A stretch of 64,000 nucleotides of DNA from JBBROS01 sp965199595 (GCA_965199595.1 OZ241182.1:3100001-3164000), one strand, 5' to 3'. Counted from the first letter of the stretch, positions 9,685 through 18,977 are shown. The notes: a model not told the origin generated them from the letters alone. Translations and numbers: made by a program.

Positions 9685-10017
9685 TCAGCCGGCTCCGGGC
9701 TCCGGCGAGAACAACGCCTCCTTGCCGGGCTTGTCCTTCCAGGCGTCCGCGTCTTCGGGCGGGGTGCCCTTGCGGGTGATGTTCGGCCATTGTGCGGCAA
9801 ACACGCGGTTGCGCTCGGCCCAGGCCGTGGCGCGGTCGTCGCTGTCCGGCAGGATGGCTTCGGCCGGGCACTCGGGCTCGCACACGCCGCAGTCGATGCA
9901 CTCGTCGGGATGGATCATGAGCATGTTCTCGCCCACGTAGAAGCAGTCCACCGGACAGACCTCGACACAGTCCATATACTTGCACTTGATGCAGTTCTCG
10001 GTGACCACGTAGGTCAA
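9685..10017 (-). CDS. fdxA: Seven-iron ferredoxin FdxA
   Basis: This 110-residue ferredoxin starts (M/L)TYVVTENCIKC. The first cysteine set CIKCKYMDCVEVCPVDC and the second CIDCGVCEPECP are those of [3Fe-4S][4Fe-4S] ferredoxins of the Azotobacter FdI type. It is a soluble low-potential electron carrier. The start is TTG at 10017: GAGGAG sits 7 bases upstream, and the resulting length and sequence match the family exactly. The frame extends to an ATG at 10089 but has no homology there. The neighbourhood S4 protein-FdxA-CarD recurs in Alphaproteobacteria. Confidence 0.95.
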   Translation of the reverse strand: MTYVVTENCIKCKYMDCVEVCPVDCFYVGENMLMIHPDECIDCGVCEPECPAEAILPDSDDRATAWAERNRVFAAQWPNITRKGTPPEDADAWKDKPGKEALFSPEPGAG

Positions 10018-10073
10018 AGCTCGCTCCTCAAATCCTGCCGGCCCAACGTGGGGGAACCGGGATATGCAGTCGT

Positions 10074-10403
10074 TTACCTCATCGCGCAAGGCGTGGCGCC
10101 CGGCATAGGTTCCGGCAGCAGCGTCTCATACAGCGTACGGGCCTCCGGCGCCGGGCCACGCCGGGTTGCGAGGGCCAGGACGCGCACCACCACCACGTCG
10201 TCGCGGAGCGGCAGCGTCAGGATGTCGCCGGGGCGCAGCCGGGCATGCGGCTTGTCGGTGGGCTGGCGGTTGATGCGCACCGATCCCTCCGCCACCAGCC
10301 GGGCGCAGAGGGAGCGGGCCTTGAGGAAGCGGGCGCACCACAGCCACTTGTCCAGCCGCTGCCAGGTGCGGTCCTCCTGCTCGGTGCCACCTGGCTGGCT
10401 CAT
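10074..10403 (-). CDS. S4 domain RNA-binding protein (Hsp15-like)
   Basis: This 109-residue protein has an S4 RNA-binding domain (RLDKWLWCARFLKARSLC through GSVRINRQP) and a basic tail. It resembles heat-shock protein 15, which binds free 50S subunits carrying stalled nascent chains; the exact role here is inferred. The ATG overlaps the helicase stop as ATGA, so it is translated from the helicase mRNA. A longer upstream open frame is a shadow of the helicase gene. Confidence 0.88.
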   Translation of the reverse strand: MSQPGGTEQEDRTWQRLDKWLWCARFLKARSLCARLVAEGSVRINRQPTDKPHARLRPGDILTLPLRDDVVVVRVLALATRRGPAPEARTLYETLLPEPMPGATPCAMR

Positions 10404-12907
10404 CGCCGCAACGCGACCAGGGCGGCGAAGGGGCTGTCGGGCCGCGGCGGCGGGCGGGGCGCGTCGATCGCCGCCAGCTTGGCCCGGCGCTGCGCCTGCA
10501 TCATCGGCGGTGCCGGCGGCCCATACGCCCCATCGGCCAGCGCCGCCCCGGGCGCCAGCCGCACGCCCAGCGCGCGCAGCACCGCCGGAAGCTGCGACGC
10601 CGGGACCGAGAAGCGGGAGGCCAGCCCAGCTGGCAGCGGCGCGGCCTGGCGCAGGGTCGCGAAGGCCAGCTCCGCCACCACGCGCTCCACCACGTCCAGC
10701 CGCAGCAGCACCGGCCCGGCCGCCACCCAGCCCATCGCCGCCGCGAAGCCGGGCGGCCAGGGCTCCGGCGGGGCGCAGGATACCAGGCCGGGCGGCGGCG
10801 GGGCCGGAGTGGGCACGCCGTGGCGCAGCGCCCACAACGCCGCCCGCATGGCCGCGGCGCGGGGCTTCAGCATGGCCGGCAGGAACAGCGCGAACCGCCC
10901 GGCTCGCACGCCCAGCGGCTTCAGCCAGCCGCGCAGCGCCGCCGGGATCTCCGCCTCCGTCGCGCCGGCCACCACGCCGCCGGCCTCCAGCAGCCGGTGC
11001 AGCGGCCCGCGCAGCGCCGGTTCCGCCGCCGCCCGGGCCTCCGCCTCGAACAGGGGGGCCAGTTCCAGCCGGATGCGGGCCATCACGTAGCGGTCCAGCC
11101 GCAGGCGCAGTCGCTCGCGGGCCGGGCCATCGAGGTATTCGCTGTCCACGGGCTCCACCAGCGGACGCAGCAGCGAGGGGCCGGGGCGCAGCCGGGCGAC
11201 GGGCACCTGGTCCCAGGTCAGCTGGTGGTCCGCGGTCCAGCCCAGCGCCGTGTCGTCGGCGTTCTCGATGGCGGCGATGCGCCCCGGCATCCAGGCCCGC
11301 AGCGCCCGCCGCGCGGCCCGCAGCACCATGCGGCGCTCCGGCCCTTCGGTGATCGGGTCCGGCACGAAGCCGAAACCCTCCACATGGCCGACGGGGTGGC
11401 CCTCCACCACCACCTCGTTGCGCGCCGTCACCGCGCTCAGCAGGTCGGAGCCCGGGCTCTCCTCCATGCGCCGCAGCAGGTGCGCGGCCCGGCGGTCCAC
11501 GAAGCGCGCCGTCAGCCGCTCGTGCAGCGCGTCGGAGAGCAGGTCCTCCACCGCGCGGGTGCGGGCCTGCCAGGCGGGCGCGTCCGTCACCCAGTCGGTG
11601 CGTGCGGCGATGTAGGCCCAGACCCGCACGCCCGAAAGCCGCTGCATCAGCGTGTCGATGTCGCCCTCGGAGCGTGCGAGGCCCGAGATGCCGGCCTCCA
11701 GCCAGTCCGTCGGCACCCGCCCCTCCTTCGCCAGATGGGTGAACACGCGGGCGCAGAGCCGCACATGGGTGTCGTCCGCCAGCTTGCGGAAGTCTGGGAT
11801 GCCGCAGGTCTCCCACAGCAGGCGCACCAGGCGGCGGCCGCGGGCCAGGTGGCGGATCTCCGTCTCCTTCGCCAGGGCCGCCAGCGTCTCCAGGTCCGTG
11901 GCATCCGGCCCGCGCACCAGGCCCAGGCGCGGCGGCGGGCGCTGCAGGCTGTCCAGCAGCGCATCGACGCTGGAGAGGTCCAGCTCGGCGTTGCGCCAGG
12001 TCAGCTGCTCCAGCGGCTCGAAGTTGTGCTGCTCCACGGCGCGCACCATCTCGTCCTCCAGCGGGGGACAGGCGCCGGTGGTGCCGAAAGTGCCGTCCCG
12101 CATGCCGCGCCCGGCCCGGCCCGCGATCTGCGCCACCTCCGCCGCATGCAGCCGCCGCGGCCGCCGGCCGTCGAACTTGGAGAGCCGGGCGAAGGCCACG
12201 TGGTCCACGTCCATGTTCAGCCCCATCCCGATCGCGTCGGTCGCGACCAGGAAGTCCACCTCCTTGTTCTGATACAGCTGCACCTGCGCGTTGCGGGTGC
12301 GGGGGCTCAGCCGGCCCATCACCACGGCGCAGCCGCCGCGGCGCCTGCGGATCAGCTCGGCGATCGCATAGACCTCGCCGGCGCTGAACGCGACCACGGC
12401 GCTGCGGGGCGGCAGGCGCATCAGCTTGACGGGCCCGGCGCAGGTGAGCTGGCTGAGGCGCGGCCGGGTCTCGATCTCGGCGTGGGGGATCAGGCGCTGC
12501 AGCAGCGGGCGGATGGTCTCGGCGCCCAGGAACATGGTCTCCACCATGCCGCGGGCGTGCAGCAGGCGTTCGGTGAAGACGTGGCCGCGGTCGGGGTCCG
12601 CGCAGAGCTGGATCTCGTCCACCGCGATGAACTCCACCGCGCGGTCCAGCGGCATCGCCTCCACCGTGCAGGAGTACCAGCGGGCGTTTGCCGGGACGAT
12701 CTTCTCCTCGCCGGTGATCAGCGCCACGTTGCGGACGCCCTTCTGCGCCACCATGCGGTCGTAGTTCTCCCGCGCCAGCAGCCGCAGCGGGAAGCCGATG
12801 ATACCGGAGGCGTGCGCCAGCATTCGCTCGATGGCGAGGTGCGTTTTGCCGGTGTTGGTCGGGCCGAGGACGGCCTTGACCCGGGATTGGAAGCCCAGCA
12901 TGACCAT
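10400..12907 (-). CDS. SUV3-like ATP-dependent RNA/DNA helicase
   Basis: This 835-residue superfamily 2 helicase resembles mitochondrial SUV3. Motif I is GPTNTGKT near residue 16, motif II is VDEIQL (a DEIQ box rather than DEAD/H), and motif VI is QIAGRAGRG. Motif III-V regions (LGAETIRP, ATDAIGMGLNMD) are present. A long C-terminal half of unknown fold follows. Alphaproteobacterial members are thought to act in RNA turnover. The start is ATG 12907 (or 12901) because MVMLGFQSRVKAVLGPT is the conserved beginning; the open frame upstream lies antisense to the aminopeptidase. The gene is divergent from that aminopeptidase and translationally coupled to the S4 gene. Confidence 0.9.
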   Translation of the reverse strand: MVMLGFQSRVKAVLGPTNTGKTHLAIERMLAHASGIIGFPLRLLARENYDRMVAQKGVRNVALITGEEKIVPANARWYSCTVEAMPLDRAVEFIAVDEIQLCADPDRGHVFTERLLHARGMVETMFLGAETIRPLLQRLIPHAEIETRPRLSQLTCAGPVKLMRLPPRSAVVAFSAGEVYAIAELIRRRRGGCAVVMGRLSPRTRNAQVQLYQNKEVDFLVATDAIGMGLNMDVDHVAFARLSKFDGRRPRRLHAAEVAQIAGRAGRGMRDGTFGTTGACPPLEDEMVRAVEQHNFEPLEQLTWRNAELDLSSVDALLDSLQRPPPRLGLVRGPDATDLETLAALAKETEIRHLARGRRLVRLLWETCGIPDFRKLADDTHVRLCARVFTHLAKEGRVPTDWLEAGISGLARSEGDIDTLMQRLSGVRVWAYIAARTDWVTDAPAWQARTRAVEDLLSDALHERLTARFVDRRAAHLLRRMEESPGSDLLSAVTARNEVVVEGHPVGHVEGFGFVPDPITEGPERRMVLRAARRALRAWMPGRIAAIENADDTALGWTADHQLTWDQVPVARLRPGPSLLRPLVEPVDSEYLDGPARERLRLRLDRYVMARIRLELAPLFEAEARAAAEPALRGPLHRLLEAGGVVAGATEAEIPAALRGWLKPLGVRAGRFALFLPAMLKPRAAAMRAALWALRHGVPTPAPPPPGLVSCAPPEPWPPGFAAAMGWVAAGPVLLRLDVVERVVAELAFATLRQAAPLPAGLASRFSVPASQLPAVLRALGVRLAPGAALADGAYGPPAPPMMQAQRRAKLAAIDAPRPPPRPDSPFAALVALRR

Positions 12908-13042
12908 AATGCTTGGCCCGCCTGCCGCGGAATGCAAGCGGAAGCCGGGCCAGGCGGCCTGAACTCCCTGTGCCGCGACGGACATTTTTGCTGAACGACA
13001 GTGCCGCGCCGGCTGGACCGTGCCGCGGCTGGAGATTGTGGC

Positions 13043-14455
13043 ATGCGCGATCGCACCCTCGACTGCCTGGCGCCGGCCGGGTCCACCGCGAAACCGGTGC
13101 ATGGCGTGCGGCCGGAGACGCTGGCCACCTGGTTGGGCACGCTGCCGGCGGCTCAGTCGGCCTATCTGGTGGCCAGCGGCTTCGAGGCCCGCAGCGGACA
13201 GCTGGCGCTGCTGCCCGACTCGGAGGGCATCGCCGCCGCCGCCCTGGGGCTGGGCGACGACACCGCCCATCATCCCTTCGGCGCCCTGCCGTTCTTCCTG
13301 CCGGAGCACACGGTCTGGCGGCTGGAGCCGGGGCCGTTCGACATGGCGGGCGCCGTGCTGGGCTACTGCCTGGGCGCCTACCAGTTCACCGAGCTGAAAT
13401 CCGCGAGGCGCGCGCCGGCCCTGCTTGCCGGCACCGAGGACCATCCGGCGGCACTCTCCATGGCGCAGGCCACCTGGTTCGCGCGCGACCTCATCAACCG
13501 CCCCGCCAACCTGCTTGGCCCGGCTGAGCTGGCGGCCGCCTGCCGCGCCATGGCGGAACGCTACGGCGCCGTTGTGGGGGTGATCGAGGGGGCGGAGCTG
13601 GAGCGCGAGTATCCGACGATCGCCGCGGTGGGCGCCGGGTCGGACCGGGCGCCGATGGTGGCGCGGTTCGCGTGGCATGGCAGCCAGGTGACGGCGGAGT
13701 CGCCGCTGATCTCGCTGTGCGGCAAGGGCGTGTGTTTCGATTCCGGGGGCTATGACCTGAAGCCCTCCGCCGGGATGCTGCGCATGAAGAAGGACATGGG
13801 CGGCGCCGCCCTGATGCTCGGCCTGGCGCAGGCGGTGATGGAGGCGGACCTGCCGGTGCGGCTGGAGGTGCGGATCGGGTGCGTCGAGAACATGGTCTCG
13901 GGCCGGGCCATGCGGCCGCTCGACGTGCTGACGACCCGGCGCGGCCTCACGGTCGAGGTCGGCAACACCGATGCCGAGGGGCGGCTGGTGTTGTGCGACC
14001 TGCTGGCCGAAGCCTCGGACCGGGCGCCGGACCTGCTGATCGATGCCGCGACCCTGACCGGGGCGGCGCGTGTGGCGGTCGGCCCCGACCTTCCGGTGTT
14101 CTTCTGCCATGACGACGCGCTGGCCGACCGGCTCTCGCGCATCGGCATGGCGGCGCACGACCCGGTGTGGCGCCTGCCGCTCTGGGCGGGCTACGACCCG
14201 TGGCTGTCGAGCACGGTGGCCGACCTGAACAACGTGGCGGGCAAGCCGATGGCGGGCGCCATCGTCGCGGCGCTGTTCCTCAACCGCTTCGTGGCGGCGG
14301 GAACGCCGTGGATCCATGTCGACACCTATGCCTGGAACGACGCGGCGCGGCCGGCGCGGCCGGAGGGCGGCGAGGCCCTGGCCATTCGTAGCCTGTTCAA
14401 CACGATTGCGGGAACACGACGGGTTGTTACTGCAACCATCTTTTCAAAAACGTGA
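13043..14455 (+). CDS. Leucyl aminopeptidase family (M17) metallopeptidase
   Basis: This 470-residue M17 peptidase has metal ligands in GKGVCFDSGG, the LRMKKDMGG region, and the signature NTDAEGRL. It removes N-terminal residues from peptides in the cytoplasm as a hexamer with two metal ions. The start ATG at 13043 follows GGAG at 13031-13034; an upstream in-frame ATG at 13001 lacks such a site. The final residues run into the AT-richer sequence before the MarR gene. No terminator is evident. Confidence 0.92.
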   Translation: MRDRTLDCLAPAGSTAKPVHGVRPETLATWLGTLPAAQSAYLVASGFEARSGQLALLPDSEGIAAAALGLGDDTAHHPFGALPFFLPEHTVWRLEPGPFDMAGAVLGYCLGAYQFTELKSARRAPALLAGTEDHPAALSMAQATWFARDLINRPANLLGPAELAAACRAMAERYGAVVGVIEGAELEREYPTIAAVGAGSDRAPMVARFAWHGSQVTAESPLISLCGKGVCFDSGGYDLKPSAGMLRMKKDMGGAALMLGLAQAVMEADLPVRLEVRIGCVENMVSGRAMRPLDVLTTRRGLTVEVGNTDAEGRLVLCDLLAEASDRAPDLLIDAATLTGAARVAVGPDLPVFFCHDDALADRLSRIGMAAHDPVWRLPLWAGYDPWLSSTVADLNNVAGKPMAGAIVAALFLNRFVAAGTPWIHVDTYAWNDAARPARPEGGEALAIRSLFNTIAGTRRVVTATIFSKT

Positions 14456-14600
14456 ACCATTTGTAAGAGGTGGCTCGCGTTGTTGCCCTGGCGCTCGATG
14501 AATAGAGACCCAGATCAGCCCCTACGAAAGATGACACTGCAAACGACGGGGTGGCGCTCATCCGCCGATGTCGAGCCCTCGGGATTGAAAAGGAAATTAC

Positions 14601-15008
14601 ATGGCTACAGCTTCCGCGTCCGACCAGCAGGTCGGCATCCTGCGCGACACCATCGTGTCGCTCGTGCGTCGCGACGGTCCGGATCTCTCGGCCCGGCAAC
14701 TCGGGGTGTTCCTGACGTGCTACCTCCAGGACGGGGCCCATACCGTGCGGGGCCTGGCGGCTGACCTGAACGTGTCCAAGCCCGCCATCACCCGTGCGCT
14801 GGACCGGCTGGGCGAGCTGGACCTGGCGCGCCGCAAGGTTGACCCGATGGACCGCCGCAGCGTGCTGGTGCAGCGGACCCTCAAGGGCCAGGCCTTCCTG
14901 CGGGACCTGCGGGGCATCATGACCGAGGCCAGCGCCGCGCCGAAGAAGGTGACGGCCCCGGCGCAGATCGCCATCGACAACACCCGGCGTTCCGTTCGCG
15001 CCTCCTGA
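14601..15008 (+). CDS. MarR-type winged-helix transcriptional regulator
   Basis: This 135-residue protein has a winged helix (LSARQLGVFLTCYL ... TVRGLAADLNVSKPAITRALDRLGELDLARRKVDPMDRRSVLVQ) with the MarR-type wing motif DxRS. It should bind DNA as a dimer. The ligand and targets are unknown. A purine-rich AAAAGGAAA lies directly before the ATG. It is convergent with the ABC operon and shares a hairpin with it. The 145-base gap on its left (14456-14600) is relatively AT-rich at its start and could hold its promoter, but I see no consensus I would defend. Confidence 0.85.
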   Translation: MATASASDQQVGILRDTIVSLVRRDGPDLSARQLGVFLTCYLQDGAHTVRGLAADLNVSKPAITRALDRLGELDLARRKVDPMDRRSVLVQRTLKGQAFLRDLRGIMTEASAAPKKVTAPAQIAIDNTRRSVRAS

Positions 15009-15017
15009 TACCGGCGC

Positions 15018-15042
15018 AGGCCGCTCCAGCCCGGAGCGGCCT
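15018..15042. terminator. Hairpin between convergent genes
   Basis: A perfect 10-bp stem AGGCCGCTCC / GGAGCGGCCT with a 5-base loop lies between the stops of the MarR gene and the convergent permease gene. No T run follows on either strand, so termination strength is uncertain. Confidence 0.5.
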
Positions 15043-15050
15043 GGCCGTGG

Positions 15051-15893
15051 CTAGCCGCCCTTCACGCCGCCTGCGGTGAGGCCGGCCACGATCTCCTTCT
15101 GCATCAGCAGCGTGAGCAGCAGCACCGGCAGCGTCACCAGCAGCGCCGCCGCGGCCAGCGGGCCCCAGCTGACCTGCTCGAACGTCAGCACGTTATAGAC
15201 GGCGACCGGCAGGGTGCGGGTCTCACGGCCGGCCAGCACGACGCCGAAGATGAAGTTGTTCCAGCTGAAGATGAACGCCAGGATCAGTGCGACGGTGATG
15301 CCGGGCCGGGCGAGCGGCATGGCGACGTAGCGGAAGGCCTGCCAGATGGTGGCGCCATCCACCAGCGCCGCTTCCTCCAGTTCAGGCGGCAGCCCCTCGA
15401 AGAACCCGATCATGATCCAGACCACGATGGGGACGGTGATGACCAGGTGGGTGATGATGATGGGCGTGAGGGTCCCGGTCAGTTCAAGCCATTGGAACAG
15501 CAGGAACAGCGGGATCAGGTAGGACAGGCCCGGGGTGATCCGCGCGATCAGGATCATCAGCGCCGATCTCTGCGCCCGCGCCTTGGCGATCCCGTAGCCG
15601 GCCGGCACGCCGATCAGCAGGGCCAGGCCGGTGGCGGAGAAGGAGACGATGATCGAGTTCCAGGTGTAGTTCAGGAAGTCGTTCTTCTCGAACACCTCGG
15701 CGAAGTTGCGCAGCGTGGGCGGGTTCGGGATGAACACCGGCGGGAAGGCGGTGTTGTCCACCTCGTTCTTCAGGGACAGCGACAGCATCCACAGGAACAC
15801 CAGCAGCGCGGGCGAGATCAGCACCAGGACGCTGGCATACAGGCCGACCCGGCCCATCACGCGCCGGATGCGCCGTCTGCTCTGCGGTGTCAT
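15051..15893 (-). CDS. Carbohydrate-type ABC permease (MalG/UgpE class)
   Basis: This 280-residue permease has six predicted helices and the cytoplasmic EAA loop EEAALVDGATIWQAFRYVAMPLARPGI, plus SWNNFIFGVVLAG, hallmarks of the CUT1 MalG-like subfamily. It would form half of the channel with the preceding MalF-like protein. Its ATG overlaps that gene's stop as ATGA. It is the last gene of a three-gene minus-strand operon. No ATP-binding gene follows, since the next gene is convergent. See the binding protein entry for the mismatch. Confidence 0.9.
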   Translation of the reverse strand: MTPQSRRRIRRVMGRVGLYASVLVLISPALLVFLWMLSLSLKNEVDNTAFPPVFIPNPPTLRNFAEVFEKNDFLNYTWNSIIVSFSATGLALLIGVPAGYGIAKARAQRSALMILIARITPGLSYLIPLFLLFQWLELTGTLTPIIITHLVITVPIVVWIMIGFFEGLPPELEEAALVDGATIWQAFRYVAMPLARPGITVALILAFIFSWNNFIFGVVLAGRETRTLPVAVYNVLTFEQVSWGPLAAAALLVTLPVLLLTLLMQKEIVAGLTAGGVKGG

Positions 15894-16804
15894 ACCAGGC
15901 GGCCCTTCTGGCGGAAGAACAGCATCAGCAGCGTCACCATCATGATGATGACGAAGAAGACGACGACGATGGCCGAGGCGTAGCCCATGTCGTAGAAGCT
16001 GAAGGCTTCGAGGTAGAGCAGGATGTTCAGCGTCTCGCTGGCGGTGCCGGGTCCGCCGTTGCTGATGACGAAGATGGTGTCGAAGGCCTTGAGCGCGTCG
16101 ATGCCGCGGATCACCGCCGCCACCAGGATGAAGGGCCAGACCAGCGGCAGCGTCACGTGCCAGAACTGCTGCCACACGTTGGCGCCGTCCAGCTCCGCGG
16201 CCTCATAGGGGTCGGTCGGCAGGCTGGCCAGGCCGCCCAGCACGATGAGCATGACCAGCGGGGTCCATTGCCAGGTCTCGACCATCACCAGGGTCGGGAT
16301 CACGGTCGCGGTGTCATAGACCCAGGCCGAGGGCGGCAGGCCGATGGAGGTGAGCAGGTAGTTCAGCACGCCCAACTGCGGGTGGAACATCATGGTCCAG
16401 ACCAGGGCGATGGCCACCGGGGTCGCCATCATCGGCATGATGAAGATGGTGCGGGCGATGCCCCGGCCGGGAAAGTTCTTGTGGAAGCACACCGCCGCCG
16501 CCACGCCGAGCACGACGGGGAACAACACCGAGAGCGCCGTGAAATACAGCGTGCGGGCGGTGGCCAGCAGGAAGCGTTCGTCGGTGCCCATGCGGATGAA
16601 GTTCTGCAGGCCGACGAAGCTTCGCTCGCCGCCGACATGCCACTCGTGCACCGACATGAACAGGGTGAAGGCCCAGGGGAACAGGATCACCGCCGCCACG
16701 ACCACGCCGGCCGGCACGATGAAGGGCCAGTATTGCCGCGCGTAGTTCCGGCGGCGCCGCCGGGCGCTGGCGAGGCTGGCCGTCTGCGTGGCCAGGGCGT
16801 CCAT
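15890..16804 (-). CDS. Carbohydrate-type ABC permease (MalF/UgpA class)
   Basis: This 304-residue permease has an N-terminal basic stretch, six helices, and the EAA loop YEAAELDGANVWQQFWHVTLPLVWP, followed by FDTIFVISNGGPGTASETLN, a segment conserved in sugar and polyol UgpA/MalF-type permeases. It pairs with the MalG-type gene downstream. It begins 8 bases after the stop of the gene for a Liv-type binding protein. The ATG at 16804 gives the expected length; the open frame extending upstream is a shadow of the binding protein gene. Confidence 0.9.
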   Translation of the reverse strand: MDALATQTASLASARRRRRNYARQYWPFIVPAGVVVAAVILFPWAFTLFMSVHEWHVGGERSFVGLQNFIRMGTDERFLLATARTLYFTALSVLFPVVLGVAAAVCFHKNFPGRGIARTIFIMPMMATPVAIALVWTMMFHPQLGVLNYLLTSIGLPPSAWVYDTATVIPTLVMVETWQWTPLVMLIVLGGLASLPTDPYEAAELDGANVWQQFWHVTLPLVWPFILVAAVIRGIDALKAFDTIFVISNGGPGTASETLNILLYLEAFSFYDMGYASAIVVVFFVIIMMVTLLMLFFRQKGRLV

Positions 16805-16812
16805 CGGCGCGC

Positions 16813-18039
16813 TCAGCTGCGCGTCAGGGCACAGCCGCCTTCGGAGAGCGGACGCCAGGCCTGGTCCCCGGGCGTGGTGGCAACCAGGGTCAACAGGTCC
16901 CAGGTGCCCTTGATGTCCTTCGGCGCCTTGGCCTGCAGCAGATAGGCCGGGAACAGCGCGCGGCCATCGGCGCGGATGGTGCTGGGCTCGAACACGCCGT
17001 CCTGCGTCTTGGTGGCCTTCATCTGCGCCACCACCGCGGCGCCGTCGGCCTTGGCCTTTGCAGCACCCAGCGCCTTCACCGCCTTCAGGTAGTGCAGCGT
17101 GCCGGCGTAGCACCCGGCCTGGATCATGTTGGGCGGCCGTTTCTGCGGCATGCGGTCGATCACCGACCGGGTGAACCTGCGGGTGCCGTCGTTCATGTCC
17201 CAGTAGAAGCTGTTGGTGAGATAGAGGCCCTGCGCCAGCTCCGGCCCGATCGCCTCCACGTCCGTCACATGCGCCAGCAGGGCGGCCATCTTCACCTTGC
17301 CCAGGCCGAACTCATGCGCCTGCTTGACGCCGTTCACCGTGTCGTTGCCGGCCGAGGCGAAGCCGATCACGTTGGCGCCGCTGGCCTGCGCCTGCAGGAT
17401 GTAGGAGGAGAAGTCCGTGGTGTCCGGGAAGGGATAGGCGGCGCGGCCCACCACGGTGCCGCCATTCGCCTTCACGAAGGCCGCGGCATCCCGCTCCAGC
17501 TGCTGGCCGAACACATAGTCGGCGGTGATGAAGAACCACTTGTCCCCGCCCAGCTTCACCAGCTGCGACGCGGTGGACCGGGACAGCATGTAGGTGTCGT
17601 AGGTCCAGTGGATGGTGTTGGCGGTGCACTGGGTGCCGGTCAGGTCCGCGGTGCCGCCGCCGGAGTTGACCATCACCTTGTTCTTCTCGCGCACCACCGC
17701 CGCCACGGCGAGCGCCACGGAGGAGGTCGGCACGTCGAGGAGCATGTCCACGCCATCGCGGTCGAGCCACTGGCGCGCGATGCTGACGCCGATATCCGGC
17801 TTGTTCTGGTGATCGGCCGAGATCAGCTGCACCTCGAAGCCCTGCTGGCCGAACTCCGCCACCGCCTGTTGCGCGCACACGACGGAGCCCATGCCGGTAT
17901 TGTCGCGATACGGGCCGGACTGGTCGTTCAGCACGCCGATGCGGATCGGCGCACCCTGGGCACGGGCCGGGCCCCGCGGAAGGCCGATGGCGGGAACGAT
18001 GGTGCTGGCGGCCAGCAGTGTCCGGCGGTTCAGGCTCAC
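16813..18039 (-). CDS. Liv-type (Peripla_BP_6) ABC substrate-binding protein
   Basis: This 408-residue protein has an N-terminal signal with a twin-arginine-like NRRTLLA and a likely cut after ARAQ. It then shows the type I periplasmic binding fold typical of branched-chain amino acid and amide binding proteins (IRIGVLNDQSGPYRD, GANVIGFASAGNDTVNGVKQ). The GTG start at 18039 has GGGGAG upstream. Such proteins normally serve LivH/LivM permeases, yet the two genes behind it encode carbohydrate-class permeases, and neither LivG/F nor a MalK-type ATPase is present. Substrate unknown. The 122 bases upstream (18040-18161) show nothing firm. Confidence 0.9.
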   Translation of the reverse strand: MSLNRRTLLAASTIVPAIGLPRGPARAQGAPIRIGVLNDQSGPYRDNTGMGSVVCAQQAVAEFGQQGFEVQLISADHQNKPDIGVSIARQWLDRDGVDMLLDVPTSSVALAVAAVVREKNKVMVNSGGGTADLTGTQCTANTIHWTYDTYMLSRSTASQLVKLGGDKWFFITADYVFGQQLERDAAAFVKANGGTVVGRAAYPFPDTTDFSSYILQAQASGANVIGFASAGNDTVNGVKQAHEFGLGKVKMAALLAHVTDVEAIGPELAQGLYLTNSFYWDMNDGTRRFTRSVIDRMPQKRPPNMIQAGCYAGTLHYLKAVKALGAAKAKADGAAVVAQMKATKTQDGVFEPSTIRADGRALFPAYLLQAKAPKDIKGTWDLLTLVATTPGDQAWRPLSEGGCALTRS

Positions 18040-18161
18040 GGCGTTGTCTCCCCGGGCGCTGGTTTCAGGCGCGCACCCTGTTATGCGGGAGTATGCGTCG
18101 TGCCCGCGCGCCCGTCCACGCCGGGCTTCCATGCCCGCCTTCCACGCCAGGCGTCCCGGCA

Positions 18162-18821
18162 TCACCGCAATGCGAGCGCCTCCGCCACATAGCCGTTGCG
18201 ATGCCGCTCCGCCCCGATCGTGCTGCCCGGCCCGTGGCCGCAGACGAACTCCATCGTGTCCGGCAGCGTCATCATCTTGTCGCGGATCGAGCGGAGCAGC
18301 GCGTTCGTGTCGCCATACGGGAAGTCGGTCCGCCCCATCGAGCCCTGGAACAGCACGTCCCCCACCAGCGCCACCCCGGCCGCATGGTTCACGAACACCA
18401 CATGGCCCGGCGTGTGCCCGGGGCAGTGCAGCACCGCGAACTCGTGCGGGCCCAGCCGCACCGTGTCGCCCTCGTGCAGCCAGCTGTCCGGCCGCACCGC
18501 CCGGGCGCCGGTGATGCCATAGGGGGCGCCCGCGGTGGCCAGGCCGTCGAGCAGGAAGGCATCCCGCTCATCCGGCCCCTCCAGCCTCACGCCGGGCAGC
18601 GCCTCGCGCAGCTCGGCGGCGCCGCCGGCGTGGTCGATATGCCCGTGGGTCAGCAGGATCCGCTCGACCGTGAGGCCCAGCGAGGCGACCGCTTCCAGGA
18701 TGGCCGGCACGTCGCCGCCGGGGTCCACCACGATGGCGGCCTTGCTGGCCTCGTCCCAGACCAGGGTGCAGTTCTGTTGCAGCCGGGTCACGGGGATGAT
18801 GGCGGCGCGCAGTTCGGACAT
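18162..18821 (-). CDS. MBL-fold metallo-hydrolase (glyoxalase II-like)
   Basis: This 219-residue protein has the metallo-beta-lactamase motif THGHIDH and further ligands in HCPGHTPGH, LVGDVLF and CGHGP. It resembles the YcbL/GloB-like group of thiolester hydrolases with two metals. It could hydrolyse S-lactoylglutathione-like substrates, though the specific substrate is not clear. It is divergent from the methionine aminopeptidase gene over 156 bases (18822-18977), where no clear promoter element stands out. Confidence 0.9.
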   Translation of the reverse strand: MSELRAAIIPVTRLQQNCTLVWDEASKAAIVVDPGGDVPAILEAVASLGLTVERILLTHGHIDHAGGAAELREALPGVRLEGPDERDAFLLDGLATAGAPYGITGARAVRPDSWLHEGDTVRLGPHEFAVLHCPGHTPGHVVFVNHAAGVALVGDVLFQGSMGRTDFPYGDTNALLRSIRDKMMTLPDTMEFVCGHGPGSTIGAERHRNGYVAEALALR

Positions 18822-18977
18822 GGGGCTTCCCGTGTGGAGAGGCGCCTTCTATCGCGGGGATCGGCCGCCGCCGCAACACGCCCGCCCGCGCCCGCCCGCC
18901 TGCCCGGGCAAGCCCGCCCTTGCATGCGCGTCATCGCCTCCGCATCTTGGCGTTGGAACCACGACTGTACAGGACCC

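Noticed and set aside
9610..12994. Large plus-strand frames opposite fdxA, the S4 gene and the helicase
   Set aside because: They have Pro/Arg/Ala-biased composition, no motifs and no ribosome sites; the opposite strand codes conserved proteins.
12908..14317. Upstream extension of the helicase frame
   Set aside because: It runs antisense through the aminopeptidase gene; the conserved helicase N-terminus begins at 12907.
15505..15525. GGGATCAGGTAGG as a further REP-like copy
   Set aside because: It lies within coding sequence and lacks CTAG and the CGTCCGG core.
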